DNA of 64,000 bases from contig JAIQDT010009098.1 in the NCBI GenBank assembly GCA_021521415.1, positions 1 to 64,000 of the forward strand. The letters are read 5' to 3'. The position numbers and the translations under genes were made by a program. Within the stretch, counting starts at the first letter, position 1; each line of letters begins with the position of its first letter. Positions 20,897 through 32,664 of the stretch are shown in pieces. Origin of the DNA: Bidens hawaiensis (lineage: Eukaryota; Streptophyta; Magnoliopsida; Asterales; Asteraceae). Below the pieces are notes generated by a model, which saw only the letters and a list, made by a program, of their open reading frames with translations, searched no databases and had not been told where the DNA came from.

Positions 20897-21030
20897 TGAT
20901 CGACGTACCATCGGACTTGGTACGCGATTTCATTAGCATTCAGTACGCTATCGTATTGCGTTTCGGGACGCTGCGTTCCAATACGCAATTCGCACCTCAA
21001 GGAGCGTATTCGGTAACTATGGGCGGGATA

Positions 21031-21406
21031 CAAAGTAGTATAATTATAGATGTATAAACAAAATAATCAAAAAGCTAATCTTGAGCTCCAGCTTGAAAAG
21101 CTACTCACGAGCCGAGCTCAAGGTTTAAAACTAAAACTCTAAACGAATTGGGCTCGAGCTTGTTTACACCTCTAATAGTCTAATCCTCAGGGCACCTGTC
21201 TAGTCTCTAATGGCTCAAATGTTTTGAATATTCCCAAGATAAAACAATAGTAGAAAATAACATTTGGCATTTTTGTGCATCACTAGCATGGGCTGGGACA
21301 TAACTCCAGTCTCTTAGCCAATTATTGACTCAAACACCCCCCCCCCCCCCACCACCACCACCCAATATATATGCAACAGGTATTATGTAACACCACCACA
21401 TTCAAA
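21031..21406. other. Putative upstream region of the peptide gene, with dispersed GAGCTCGAGC repeat and poly-C
   Basis: 21060-21180 holds AGCTTGAAAAGCTACTCACGAGCC and similar words of a repeat family also present near 22580-23050 and 58480-58880. A run of about 14 C followed by CACCACCACC lies at 21337-21362. A TATATATA stretch at about 21365 is the nearest TATA-like box to the ATG at 21407. Confidence 0.4.
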
Positions 21407-22271
21407 ATGAGGCTTTCTAATATCACCCTATTGTTCATCTTGTTAATACTAGGCCTCTATTTTATAACAGACTGCTCTGCAAACCATCCAGTCTTTTCAT
21501 TTCAACCAAGAAGAGGCTTGAGGACACTCGATGACGCACACACCAATACCAACAAGGTGCGTATATAAATAAAGCAATCCGAAAACAATTCAAATCTTCG
21601 TGTTTTCATATGCCCACACGGGTTTTGTCTGATTAACGGCCCAAAACCGTTAAGAAGTTAAAAAAGAACTCGAAAGCTTAGATGCAGCTGAAATGTTTTC
21701 AAATGTATAAAACCTCCAAAATCGTCTAACTCGAGATCGGCTTGCAAGAAGCACGAATCGAGCCGAGCTTATGAGCTTGAACCTGAGCCTGAGCTTCATG
21801 TATCAAGCTTTAAGTTGCATTATTATTCTAATATAGAATTATGATATTAACTAAATAATATCTATTGTCATATATATATAACTTGATAATAAAAATAACT
21901 ATACATATATATAAATTAGCTAATACATGATAACCAGGCCAAGTTCAAGCTCAAAAACGAGCACAGATAGGCCTCGGCTCTTTTTACTCCCCTGTTACAC
22001 ATATTTGGATAAATTTAATAACTTAGATAAAGAGTGCAGGTGGGGCTAATCTGGCCCGACCCGTTACCCAACCCGGGAGACATGTCCATTTTGCCGTGTT
22101 TACATTTGGAGTTTAAACTGTAAATGCAAACTGCAGGTGGATGAAAATGCATGGAAATCTACAATGTCAAAAGCATATGATGCAATCAATGATGAAGATT
22201 CAGAGATTGTTTACCACATTGATTATCAAGGTGTCAAAACTCACCCGAATCCGACTCCCAAGCATCCATAA
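21407..22271 (+). CDS. Small secreted peptide precursor, two exons, sulfated-peptide-like
   Basis: Exons 21407-21556 and 22137-22271 (intron 580 bp, AAG/GTGCGT donor, CTGCAG acceptor) join in phase to 94 residues. Residues 1-25 form a clear signal peptide: M-R-L-S-N, a hydrophobic core I-T-L-L-F-I-L-L-I-L-G-L-Y-F-I, and a D-C-S-A cleavage region. The middle is variable and charged (R-R-G-L-R-T-L-D-D). The C-terminus is H-I-D-Y-Q-G-V-K-T-H-P-N-P-T-P-K-H-P. An acidic residue just before Tyr plus a Pro/His-rich end is the layout of secreted tyrosine-sulfated peptide hormones (PSY, RGF/GLV, CIF), although none of those consensus sequences is matched exactly. An in-frame upstream ATG at 21371 would bury the signal peptide, so I chose 21407. 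It may belong to a named small-peptide family I cannot identify by eye. Confidence 0.65.
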
Positions 22272-23249
22272 AAAGTCAACTGATTCCGCTCCAAAAATCT
22301 AGAAATAGTTATATACCGTGTTGTACCAACTCATATACTTCTACAATATTGATTTTACATGCCTATCTATTATCTTTAGTTTGCCTTTCATTAAGGTAGA
22401 AATTTCTACTCGTTTACTTATTGGGGTATGCTAACACGTAGATTTTATAAACAAAAGTTTGAAAAAGAAAAAAAAAATTGTCAAATTGTCAATTACGTGA
22501 AGAACTTGCATAAAGATCATTTTATTTAAAATAAATAAGTTATTACTTGAAATAATATACATTTTGCAATCATATTTGGCTATGGGTTTAAACGAGCCAA
22601 TCTGCTTGTGATCAGCTCGCGGAAAGATCAAATTGAGCTGAGAAAATAAGCTCAAGCCTTAAGATAAACGTGTTTAATAAACGAGTCCAAGCTCGAATTT
22701 CAATTATCAAGCTCGAGCTACCTCGCAAGCCTAAGCGAGGCTATTATATATACAATTTTATTTAATATGTTGATTACATATTTATGTTACAAAACTATTA
22801 TATATAAAACTATGATAAAAATAACTAAATAAAAATATTGTTATATATAGAAATTATTATTAAAAAATGTACACATATAATTATGAATATATATAAAATA
22901 TATATAAATTAATCAATAAATTTTAAATGAGCCGAAATCAACCTTGAAAAACTACTCACAAGCCACGCTCGAGCGTTAAAAATAAAACTCGAAATGAGCA
23001 AAGCTCAAGCCTGGTTGAGTTAGTACTCAACTCATTTACACTTCTAGATTTGACACTGGTTATTAATGATGATATAAATTTTGTAAACCAAAAGGACTTT
23101 AGGTCTAACCGTCCTGACCTGCTGTGACCCATACACAAAAAATACAGCCCATTTTCACCTCTAAATTACTTGCTACCCAAAAGAAGAAAAACTCAAAAAA
23201 GAGAAGTTTTCTTCAAATTTAAATTCATTAGCAACTATTGTTTAAATAA
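22272..23249. repeat. Dispersed AT-rich repeat with GAGCTCGAGC words
   Basis: 22570-22740 and 22925-23045 hold AACGAGTCCAAGCTCGA, TCAAGCTCGAGCTACC and GAGCCGAAATCAACC-type words around an AT-rich core (22740-22920). The same family occurs at 21060-21180, 21720-21990 and 58480-58880. No gene. 22271-22400 should include the 3' UTR of the peptide gene. Confidence 0.5.
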
Positions 23250-26200
23250 CTAAATGCAACTCAAAGCTAACATCCCATTTATGTATCGATTCCGCATGCT
23301 CCTATATTTTTCTAGTAGCAAACTATAATCATGTACCACATCATCAAATACTACTTCATTGCAGAATTTAGACTTAGCCTCCATAAAAGCTGCTTCAACT
23401 TTATCCGTTTGATTAACTAAATGAAATAGGTCTTCCGTCATGATTGTTGACTTTTTTTGGTCAAGATGGCAGATCCATCTCAAATTTTCAAAAATATCTT
23501 GATTTTTTCTAACAGCCGCTTCTAAATTGGAAAACACATGATTGAAATTACCTTCAGAGTTAATTATACTGAGCAAATAGTTGAAAGTTGACCGTTGATG
23601 AGATTGTAGAAAGTTTTCACTAACTGCACCAATTAAACAAGCTTTTCGCCACATGGGATCCACATTACCAATCAGCTTGACTGCAATATGCATCAAGTGC
23701 ACCGCCACGTCATCAAGATTATAGTTATAACCCCAATGATGGAGAGCTACATGAATAAAGCCTTCCCACCTGCAAGAAACGGGTCAGTTTTGGTACTGGT
23801 GAAATGGGTCGGGTGAATTGACCCATTAAGCCTTTTGTCTATTCTTTAAATAAATTAGTTATGATTACAAAAGCAGCATTATTACAAAGTTTAATCTTAA
23901 TCTTTGAATAACACATTATAATTAACACATTGAATATTTTATAAACGTAGTTAATAGATATTCAATGTGTTAATTATAGTTACAAAAACAACAATATCAC
24001 AAAGTTTAATCATAATCTTTGAATAAAACGCAAGATGTCACTTACAAAAATAAGATTGATGTGTGTATCTGGTCCACATCACATGCTCATACTATGGATT
24101 ATTATGACACGTATTGACCAGTCCACATGCATCTTTATGTTATTTGTTTTTAAGTTCATTATACAATAAAGTAGTGAACATTCAAAATTTACATGTAATA
24201 ATAACAGATAGTAAATATGACATCAAACTCCAATGCATTTTTCAAACTAAATTGTGAAGCTATCATTAAACTGCACACACTTGCGACAAATCGCATAATT
24301 AAAATACAAGACCAAGTGTAAACAATTCAATTCAAAAAAATAATTTTAATATTTATCTTAATATCATCTCAGGTTAACATTATACTAACATTTAATACAT
24401 GAAAAAAAAATAGACAGATCATACAAAAATGGACAAAAGTATCCGTCATCACAAGAAATATTATCCTAAAACAGACAACTTAACATTCAAAGTTATTCAT
24501 GGTGGGATGGTTTCAAATAATGTCAATTTGGTCATATAAAACAACCAGATGCGTTACTGGTATCATATTACAATAATCGTTAGATAAATACATACTTGAA
24601 GCACATGAAAACAATCAACTAACTCGGTCAAGCTAACGGTCATGCAATCTGAATCTCAAGCACGTTATCAGTACTTATAACCATGGGTCCAACATGAAAA
24701 GGAACATGATGTTCATGATTATAAAAAGTTAAGCACTTAAAATGTCATTTTTTGTTTTCTTGTTTTTATTCATTTTCTGTTTGGTACCTACTAGACAGAT
24801 CCTATTATTGCAATGTTCATGGTCTATAATACAAAGAAAAACCAAATCATACATATCTTTTAAACAATTTTTATAATAATAACATCTTTAATTTCTCACA
24901 TATGTTGCTAGTGAAACTTTGCAAAACTTATAGGAATTTAACCTGCTTTCTAATAAATGCTGGCTAACATAACGTTTAAATCGAAGTAATTTTGTCCTAG
25001 TAACAGAACAGATGACCCAATCTTTCATGTCAAACTTCAGGGTGTGACTGATCTGAAATAACCGAAGCGTAGCCGAACCAAAATAAACAAACCCAATAAA
25101 AAACCGACGGTTTAGTCTTATGATTTATTTTAAACCACTTTTTCGGTTTGGTTTCGGTGCTATCAACCAAAAAACCGCAAATACCAAACCGAAACGTAAC
25201 TGAAAAACCTGATTTTAAGTGATTTATAAGAAACTAACAAATGGTGTAGCCCAAAAGTTTTAGGTACAAACGTGTAATAACAAAAAAATTTAAGCCCAAA
25301 GTTTCAGACCCAAATTTTATTATTTTTGGCCAACTTTTTTGGCCCAAAATTTCAAGCCCGTATGGTAAAACCAAACCACTGTAAAAACTAAAACCAAAAA
25401 AACCATAATCGAACGGTTTTTGAAAACCCAAAAAAAACTGAATTTTCAGTTTTTGGTTCAGTTTGAGATCAAATCCGACCCCCATCGAACTCACATAATT
25501 GCTGCTTAAAAGCTTTTTTTTTCACAGTGCCTTTAAGCCATAAAGAACCCTATTCCACATTTAACACTATTTAACATAAGCCACTTATTAACGTGACATG
25601 TTGTAGCCAAATTAAAATACAACACAAAATAGCTCAGACACATGGTCAAATTAGATTATTAATAAAGTGTTTTGCCGTGCATACCCAAATCCTTCAAACA
25701 CATTAACATTTGAACTTTTTATAAATGTAAGTTTCTGTAAAGTCCATCTATATGTATCATTTTCAGCTTAATGATAGTTTAACTGTTCTAGAAATATTAA
25801 AAATTTAAGCACTTACTCAAATGGAGGCTCAATCTCAATAGCAAGAGTAAGATGCAAGGAGAATTCGTCATTTTCATTTTCAGTTTCATCACCACTGGTT
25901 ATCGTACACGCCTCGTGAGGAAAACCTCGAGGAATATATAAAATATCACCTTCTTTCAATAGAAACTCTTTGCACCCAGCTATCATTTCATTTCCATATT
26001 TACCCTCTAAATCGCCCAAATAATCAACATTTTCATATAACCGAGGTAACCTAGGGCACGGGTTAGGAAAGATCTTCCACCTTTTAACACCCCTAATTTG
26101 ACACACAAGAACACAGTGGTCATCACGATGACGAGTTAATCCCTGAGAATTTGGTGGTGTTAAGTACATATTTACCCCTGTTGATGGTTGACCAAAAAGA

Positions 26201-29200
26201 GAAGTCAACCCTTCTGAAACAGCAGCAATGTCTTTGAAACGAAACTCCATGCCACGCAAAGCAAATGTGTAACCATCATTATATGCTTCTTCACATCTCA
26301 AAATATCATGTGCAGTTAATATATAAGGAATGTGGGATCCATGAAAAAAATGTACCTCGCATTTAGAATCCAAAGTTTTGACAACCCGAATATCTTGCTG
26401 GTAGACTAACGGGCAGCCAATATTTTCCCTTGCTTCCTTTAAAACACTAATTATATCCAGCTCATCTGAACCGATTGGTAGAGCAGAAGAAAATTTTCGA
26501 AGTAAACATTCAAGAAATGAAGGCATGGTCTTCTTAGACTTAATAAATTGTGAAAAAGAACTGAAAATATTATCGTGCAATGAAGGATTTAGTTGATTAT
26601 TCATAAGCAATGGTGATTTCTCCCAGTGATTCACAACAAAAGATTCAAATTTATTATGAAATATGCTCTTTTTAACCTCTTGGAACGTGGATAATGTGGT
26701 AAAGATTCCTTCCATTGAGAGTCTGAATAAGCTTTCTGCTAGATGATTAGTTCTAATATTGCTTAAATAGAAACTTTTTTCTGATTCTTGAACCTTGTCT
26801 ACTAGAATATGTTTGTGTGCTTGTGACCACAGATTTGTTAAATACGTTACCAAACGTTTGGAGAGTCGTTTTGGGATCTTTCCCAGCTGCTCTAATGTGC
26901 AGTCATTGATGAGGATAACTATAATATTAAGAAGTGATATGATATATTCTTCTTCCATTAATCCTATTCTGAAGAAGGTTTTATCATCAAGTTGTTCTAT
27001 AACTAAAGAAACTGAAGGTGTTGAAGATTTAGGGACCTGAAGAAAACAAAAACTAAAGAATGTTAAGTCAGATTATCTATACTATATATAATACATAAGT
27101 CATGGGCAAATTAAAACACCTACTTTTTAAGTAATTTACAAGTTGTAAAGCATAAGTTACACCTTCTATAGCATGTAAGATACGAGCAAACTTGTCCATC
27201 AAAAAATATGCATAGAAATAGTTACAACATTACCCCTCAATTTTACTCAACTTTTGTAAATTTAAGAAATAGTTACAATTTTGAACTTTCATCTTTACCC
27301 ATGTATTCCTTTTGATTTTAATTGTAAACCAACTTCCCACCAACAATTTTCCAACGACCGTAACTTTTTCATACGTTAATATATTTTTTTAAAATTGCAC
27401 CATAAAAATGAGCATTTTATTGTCTTTAATTTGGGTATGGCATTGCTATAGTTTTTTTCAATTAAAAAAAATAACACGTTACGTATGGGCGTTCACAGTT
27501 CGGTTTTAACGGTTCTAAGTTAAACCGTGAGCCAAACCATTGGTTCGATTTTTTTATTATTGAAAACCGTAACTGAACGATTGAAAATTTAAACTGAATC
27601 GTTAGTAACGGTTTGGTTTCACGCATTGAGTTTCAATAATAAGTTTACAGTTCTGGCCAGTTTTATATGGCCGATTTTCGTTATAAACCGTAAACCAAAC
27701 CGTTTTCTGTCGTCTGACCAAAATTGGTGATTGGTTTAAACATTTTCACTGTTTCAAACGAACCTTGAACATCTATAATTGTTACATGATTACTAGGATT
27801 TGTGTATCCGCCGCATCGCGCGGCACCTTTCTAGTATAACTAAGAAGAGCAAAGATCTAGGGGAAGAATATTAATTGAATAACTTAATAAATTATACAAG
27901 TAAAAGGAATACTATTCTACATTTGACTCTTTGAGTAGGTTTAATGAGAAAGCTTTCAGCTTTCCACATATAATTAAGTTATTAGACAACATTTTCAAAT
28001 AGATTCCAGTCATTTATATTGAATCCTCTCCACCAATGGTAACATGGTTTATGATTTTATAGAATGGTAACTTCTGCATTTCATATAGGTGTTCAAGAAA
28101 GAAGTCATTTTTCGTGTTGATATAAGTAAAAGCATGAAAGGGGCACAACTGAGGTCATAGAGAGCATTGATTGCAGCACTCTCTAAATTAGATTAAAATT
28201 ATTTTTTCGATAATAGCATTATATGATCCGACTCGTATATATTCATCAACTTTGGAGTTAGCGACTAATGAATCACTCAGAAAAGCAAAAGAGTGAATTG
28301 GCATAAATTTCATCACGAGTGGTCAAGATGCAGCGCTCGCAATGAAATCCATATTAATCCCTCTAAAGTTGATGATATGAGTGAGTCAGGTCGTTGAACG
28401 CCATTATACTAAACGACCCATCTTGAACCAACTATGAGAAACTGCAATCAATGCATTCTTTGTAACCTCAATTCAATTGTGTTCCCTTTCATGCTTTCGC
28501 TAATTAATAACAAAAAAAACTCCTTCCTGAACACCTATCATATGGCTATCAAAGTTAGCATTAATACAATCATACATCTTCAACACTAAAGCAACATTAT
28601 TTTAGAAACTTATATTTAACAATTCCAATCTTTCATAAATGCATCTAGCTTCATGTATTTTGGTTGTCTAATTTGTCATGTAATCTATGATTCAATCTGG
28701 AGCATCTAATGTAACAAAATATGATAAGGTAACAAGTAACCAACAAGCATATTTCCAAAGTTAATGGACATTTAATGAATATGCAATAGCAATATTCCTC
28801 AGAAAACAATTAGACCTATCAGATTACAAACAAAGAGTATGTGATGCTCACATAATATTGTCAATGGCAGGGAATTCCAGAAATCTACACCGTCCAATAG
28901 ATGTAGTAAACAAATCAAGCACAGCACTGCAAGCAGCCATTGATACACTCCTCCTAGAACTCACCACTGCAGTAATCAACCCTTTCACTATTTCATCATC
29001 CACAGCAATTTGCTCGTTCATTTCAATTGAGAACAATGAGGCCGCACCCACGATCTCCAAACCACTACATGCGATCTCAGAGCATCTGCAAAACGCAACT
29101 TTGAAAATGAACATTTTATCAAACAGTTGGTGTGCATTATTATATTTATCACCCTAACCTACATAAAAAACAGGTCGCATGAATATTTTGCTTGTACAGA

Positions 29201-30818
29201 TTGACATACAATTCAAATTTCAAATATAAACAAAAAGATTCAACAAGAGCACATATAATCCGATCGTGTAATGTATTCATAAATAAACAAAGCATCACAA
29301 AATGCAACTTTGAAAGTGAGCATTTCATCAAACACCTGGTGTGTATTATTGTATGATTCACCCTGACCTACATATAAACAGATTGCGTGAATATTTTACA
29401 TTTACAGATTGACGTACAATTCAAATGAAGGAACAAGATTCAATAAGAGCGCATATAATCTAATTATGGTGATGTACTCATTAATAAACAAAGCAACACA
29501 AAATGGCAAAATGCAGGTTTAAAAGTGCGCATTTCATCGAACACTTGGGGTGCAGCATTAGACATATCACAGTAACCAATGTATAAACGGGTTGTATGTA
29601 TATTTTACATGTACAGACTAACATTCAATTCAAATATAAGAAAAAAGATTCAATAAGAACAGATATAATCCGCTCGTGTAATGTATTGATAAATAAACAA
29701 AGGACGACAATATGTAGGTTTGAAAGCGTGCATTTCATCAAATAGTCCGTGTGCAGTATTTCACATATTATGCTAACCTACACATAAACAGACTGCGTGA
29801 ATATTTTACAAGTATAGATTGACACACAATTCAGGTAGAAACAAAAACTTCAAGAACGCATATAATCTAATCGTGTAATGCATTTCATGAATATATTACA
29901 GGAACATACTGACACCCAATTCCAACAAGGGAAAAAAGGTTCAATAAGATCGCATATAATCACTGGCGAAGCATAACAGAGACCCGGGGGGGGGGGGGTC
30001 CCCGGCCCCCACATTTTTTTGGCTAAGTAGTGTAAATTTACCCGTTTTTGGTCAAAAACTTTTAACCGTCGTGTAAAATTTTCCGTTTTAGTCTGAAATT
30101 TTTAAGTCCACCCAACCCCACACCCGCACGTTTCTGACCAAGCTTTGCCACTGCATATTAATCGTGTGAGCGATTCATAATTCATAAACAAACAAAGCAC
30201 CAAAAAAGTGCAGGTTTAAAAGTGAGCATTTCATCAAACAGTTGGTGTGCATCATTATATATATATACCACCCTAAACTAGATATCCTGATTATTGTGAT
30301 GCATTCATAAATAAACAAAACACCACAAAATGCAAATTTGAAAGTGAGCATTTCATCAAACAGTTGGTGTGCATCACTATATATACATATGCATATACCC
30401 TAAAGTACATAACCATTCATACATAAACAAAACACCAGAAAATGCAGGTTTAAATAAGTGACATTTCATCGAACAGTTGGTGTGCATAATAATAAATAAA
30501 AAAAACTTACTTGGAGCTGAGGAGAACCGGGAGCAAAGAGACTAAAGGAACGTGTAGTGTTTGGTGAGAAGGAGTAATAATAGAACTGGTGGAATTTGCT
30601 ATGAGAGAAAGCAGAATACGGTGTAGGGCTTGTTGGATAACTTCGTTTGTTGATTCACGGTTAGAAAGAGCTGCAAGCGTCACGGCGAAGAGGATATCAG
30701 CATCCGAATCTTCGAAAGTATTCGAATACGAAGAAGATGATGATGATGAGGAGGAGGAGGAGGAGGAGGAGGATGTGTCGGAGGCGGATGAGGTCCGGCG
30801 CCGACGCTTCGCCATCAT
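23250..30818 (-). CDS. NO66/MINA53-like JmjC ribosomal oxygenase, four exons
   Basis: Predicted minus-strand exons 30818-30511, 29085-28852, 27052-25817 and 23769-23250 join in phase to 765 residues. The family comprises Fe(II)/2-oxoglutarate oxygenases of the JmjC (Cupin_4) class that hydroxylate ribosomal-protein histidines in the nucleus/nucleolus; a histone-demethylase role is also claimed for NO66. Exon 1 gives M-M-A-K-R-R-R-R (nuclear-signal-like), then a long poly-Ser run and an acidic patch. Residues 40-230 are helical. The catalytic domain lies in exon 3: iron ligands H489-x-D491 in T-R-H-R-D-D-H, distal H560 in P-R-G-F-P-H-E, and K-R-W-K-I-F after the first ligands. The exon 3/4 junction encodes P-P-F-E-W-E-G-F. 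Exon 3 uses acceptor CTTTAG at 27058-27053; the nearer CTTCAG at 27042-27037 would break the frame. Exon 4 is the C-terminal winged-helix-like region. Intact. Confidence 0.85.
23770..25816. other. Intron 3 of the NO66-like gene with decayed repeats
   Basis: 2.0 kb. 23800-23850 has 'gggtcgggtgaattgacccatt' type words of a dispersed repeat; 25030-25490 is a repeat rich in ACCGAAAC / GGTTTGG words. No exon-like sequence was seen. Confidence 0.5.
27053..28851. other. Intron 2 of the NO66-like gene with a repeat and a Helitron-like end
   Basis: 1.8 kb. 27485-27780 is a repeat of AACCGT / GGTTCG / AAACCGTT words. At 27792-27825, ACTAG is followed by GCCGC-ATCGC-GCGGC, a perfect 5-bp hairpin: read on the minus strand this is hairpin then CTAG then T, the signature of a Helitron 3' end. 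Its 5' end was not found. Confidence 0.45.
29086..30480. repeat. ~205-bp tandem repeat in intron 1 of the NO66-like gene
   Basis: At least six partial or full units share ACAAAATGCA(A/G), GTGAGCATTTCATC, AACAGTTGGTGTGCA and GTGAATATTTTACA words (near 29090, 29300, 29510, 29715, 30210, 30335 and 30440). The first unit directly abuts exon 2, so the exon-2 splice acceptor lies at the edge of the array and several units contain acceptor-like TGCA(G)G copies. A hAT MITE interrupts the array at 29961-30153. Confidence 0.75.
29961..30153. mobile_element. hAT-type MITE, 193 bp, in the intron tandem array
   Basis: Ends CACTGGCGAAGC (29961-29972) and GCTTTGCCACTG (30142-30153) are inverted copies with two differences. 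Flanks CATATAAT and CATATTAA are a likely 8-bp target duplication with changes. It contains a run of about 14 G and shares internal words (GTAGTGTAAATTTA) with the element at 44276-44618. Confidence 0.7.
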
Positions 30819-30823
30819 TCGCA

Positions 30824-31349
30824 GGTGAGTATGTCTACAAGCGGGGTTTTTCTAATACCCGGTATGGAACCATGTTTGGGTATTCAGGTCAGGTTCGATC
30901 CGAGTATTGTCTCTAACCTATGCGTCATGTTCAAGTCAAGTATAGAACCGGCCACCGGGTATACCCTATTTTCAGGTATTGAAAAACTATATTTTTGGGG
31001 TTTTACCTAAAATTTTCGGGTATTGAAATACTATGTTTTCGGGGTTTTTCTTTAGGTAGTTTTGAAGTATAGATTGGGTTTTTAAGGGGCTCCACTTTTT
31101 TTGGGTATTTTTCGGATATTACCGGTTATAAATCGAGTCCGGTCTTCCGGATACAGATTTTGGTACTGAAATGCATACCTTATATGTTTTCTACAGGTAG
31201 CGTCGGGTACGGGTTCGGGTATTAAAAACCCAGTTTTGGTTTAGGGTACAGGTTTTTTGTGCACCTCTATACTCGGGTAAACCAATGGCAGTCCTATTCT
31301 AAAGAAAACCCGCTGCGTAAGGGCCCACTACGCTGGGACGATCCAATAT
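30824..31349. repeat. Repeat copy A, directly upstream of the NO66-like start codon
   Basis: The block starts GGTGAGTATGTCTAC six bases from the ATG at 30818 and ends in CGCTGGGACGATCCAATAT. The same block, expanded by an insertion, is at 36682-37680. Its body is rich in GGGTA/ACCCG words. The distal part contains TGGGCCC on the gene's strand (31321-31327 region), like the site II (TGGGCY) boxes common in promoters of ribosome-biogenesis genes; functional meaning is inference. Confidence 0.7.
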
Positions 31350-31654
31350 GGGTTCACAGGAATATATTGATTATAAAAATTTTACGTTATAACTATATAT
31401 AAAAGGTTTTAGTAAAGTTATAAGATTTTTAAAAGTGTACTTGTAACAAAAGGTTAAAGATTTTTATAAAGCATAAGAAGCAATTAGAAGTTTACATGAA
31501 ATCTCAAACATGTTGAGCTGCCAAATTTACTTTTATTTTGATGGTAACTTTCGTTACTTTTCAAAACCGAAAACCCGACCCGTTTCGAATTTTCGAATTT
31601 TTTTTCAAGTATATATATATGGATGGGGGTGTGTGTATGTATATGTAGGGGATG
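31350..31654. other. AT-rich DNA, no gene seen
   Basis: Contains TATATATA and GTGTGTATG microsatellite-like stretches near 31608-31645. Confidence 0.4.
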
Positions 31655-32664
31655 GTTCAGGAGAGAAGTCATCTTAATGTGAGAAGTGTGAGAAATTAAT
31701 TATAGCATTTGATTAATATTGATCTATGGACTACATTGATTATGGTATTATTGTAATTTTTAAGTTATTGAATTTAATGCATTTTAAGAAAAAAGGGTAA
31801 TATTGTAAGTTTGTTACTATGTCAAACGTTGAAACAGACGAAATTTAATGATAATCACAAACTTCATGATTTCTTCATCCTATGACTCCTTATTTCCTAA
31901 ATTAACAAAGTTAATTTATTATTTTTTTTATCTGATAATCACAAACTTGATACTTTTAGATTTTCAATTCATATTTTACACTAACTGAATGGAAAAATTA
32001 ACATCTCAAAGTTGGCATCTTAAAATTATCATGCATTATTTAAAATTAATGGTATTTTTCTTTCCTAAATTTATTGTTTAAAATTAATATATTTACATCC
32101 TACACAACATATTTACGCACTATATGTTTATACAAATATTCAACCCTACAGAACCTACACAGCATATTCAAGCCCTATATATTCACACCATATTCAATCC
32201 TACAAAGTGTACACAATATATTACATCCTACATAACATTTGAAAAGTTGTGTATGATTGAATGTTGTGTGAATATATAGTTTGTAAATATGTTGTGCATG
32301 ATGTAAATATATGGTGTAGGTTTGAATGTTGTGTAAATATATAGTATATAAATATGTTGTGTAGGACGTAAAATATATGGTTCGATAATGTTCTAACAAA
32401 AAAAATTATTGAATTTTGTATAAGAATAAAAAAAGTGTTTCTTATTTTATGTAGCTAGAATATACTGACATTAAATTAAAAAATAATAATTAAACACATG
32501 ATAATGTAACCTTCCAACTAAAATTAATAATTACCATATATAGAGAAAACATTTGTTACTAATTTACTCTTAGTATTAAAATTAATTATAAAAGAAAAGA
32601 AAATTTGCGATTGGTCAATTTGATTTCTCGCATTTCTCACATTAAGATCACTTCTCGCGTGAAC
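31655..32664. mobile_element. Non-coding element with ~41-bp terminal inverted repeats
   Basis: The left end (GTTCAGGAGAGAAGTCATC, continuing to 31695) is matched by the reverse complement of 32624-32664 (ends CACTTCTCGCGTGAAC) with few differences. The interior is AT-rich without coding capacity. No clear target duplication was found, so the superfamily is not assigned. A long internal foldback lies at 32091-32372. Confidence 0.65.
32091..32372. repeat. Internal foldback with arms built on TACACAACATATTTA
   Basis: TTTACATCCTACACAACATA near 32091 pairs with TATGTTGTGTAGGACGTAAA near 32372, and further copies of the same word in both orientations lie between. The transcript would fold into a branched hairpin of about 280 nt. 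Confidence 0.6.

Larger units (their letters stand above)
12098..21021. mobile_element. Candidate old DNA element split by two retrotransposons
   Basis: CATAGTTACC at 12099-12108 is matched by its reverse complement GGTAACTATG at 21012-21021. Outside them lie GGCGGGAAT (12089-12097) and GGCGGGATA (21022-21030), a possible 9-bp target duplication with two differences. Both ends continue inward with GTACG/AATACGCAATTCGC-type words (12147, 20980). Removing the gypsy and copia insertions leaves about 0.8 kb without coding capacity, consistent with a non-autonomous Mutator-type element. Inference from short terminal matches. Confidence 0.4.
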
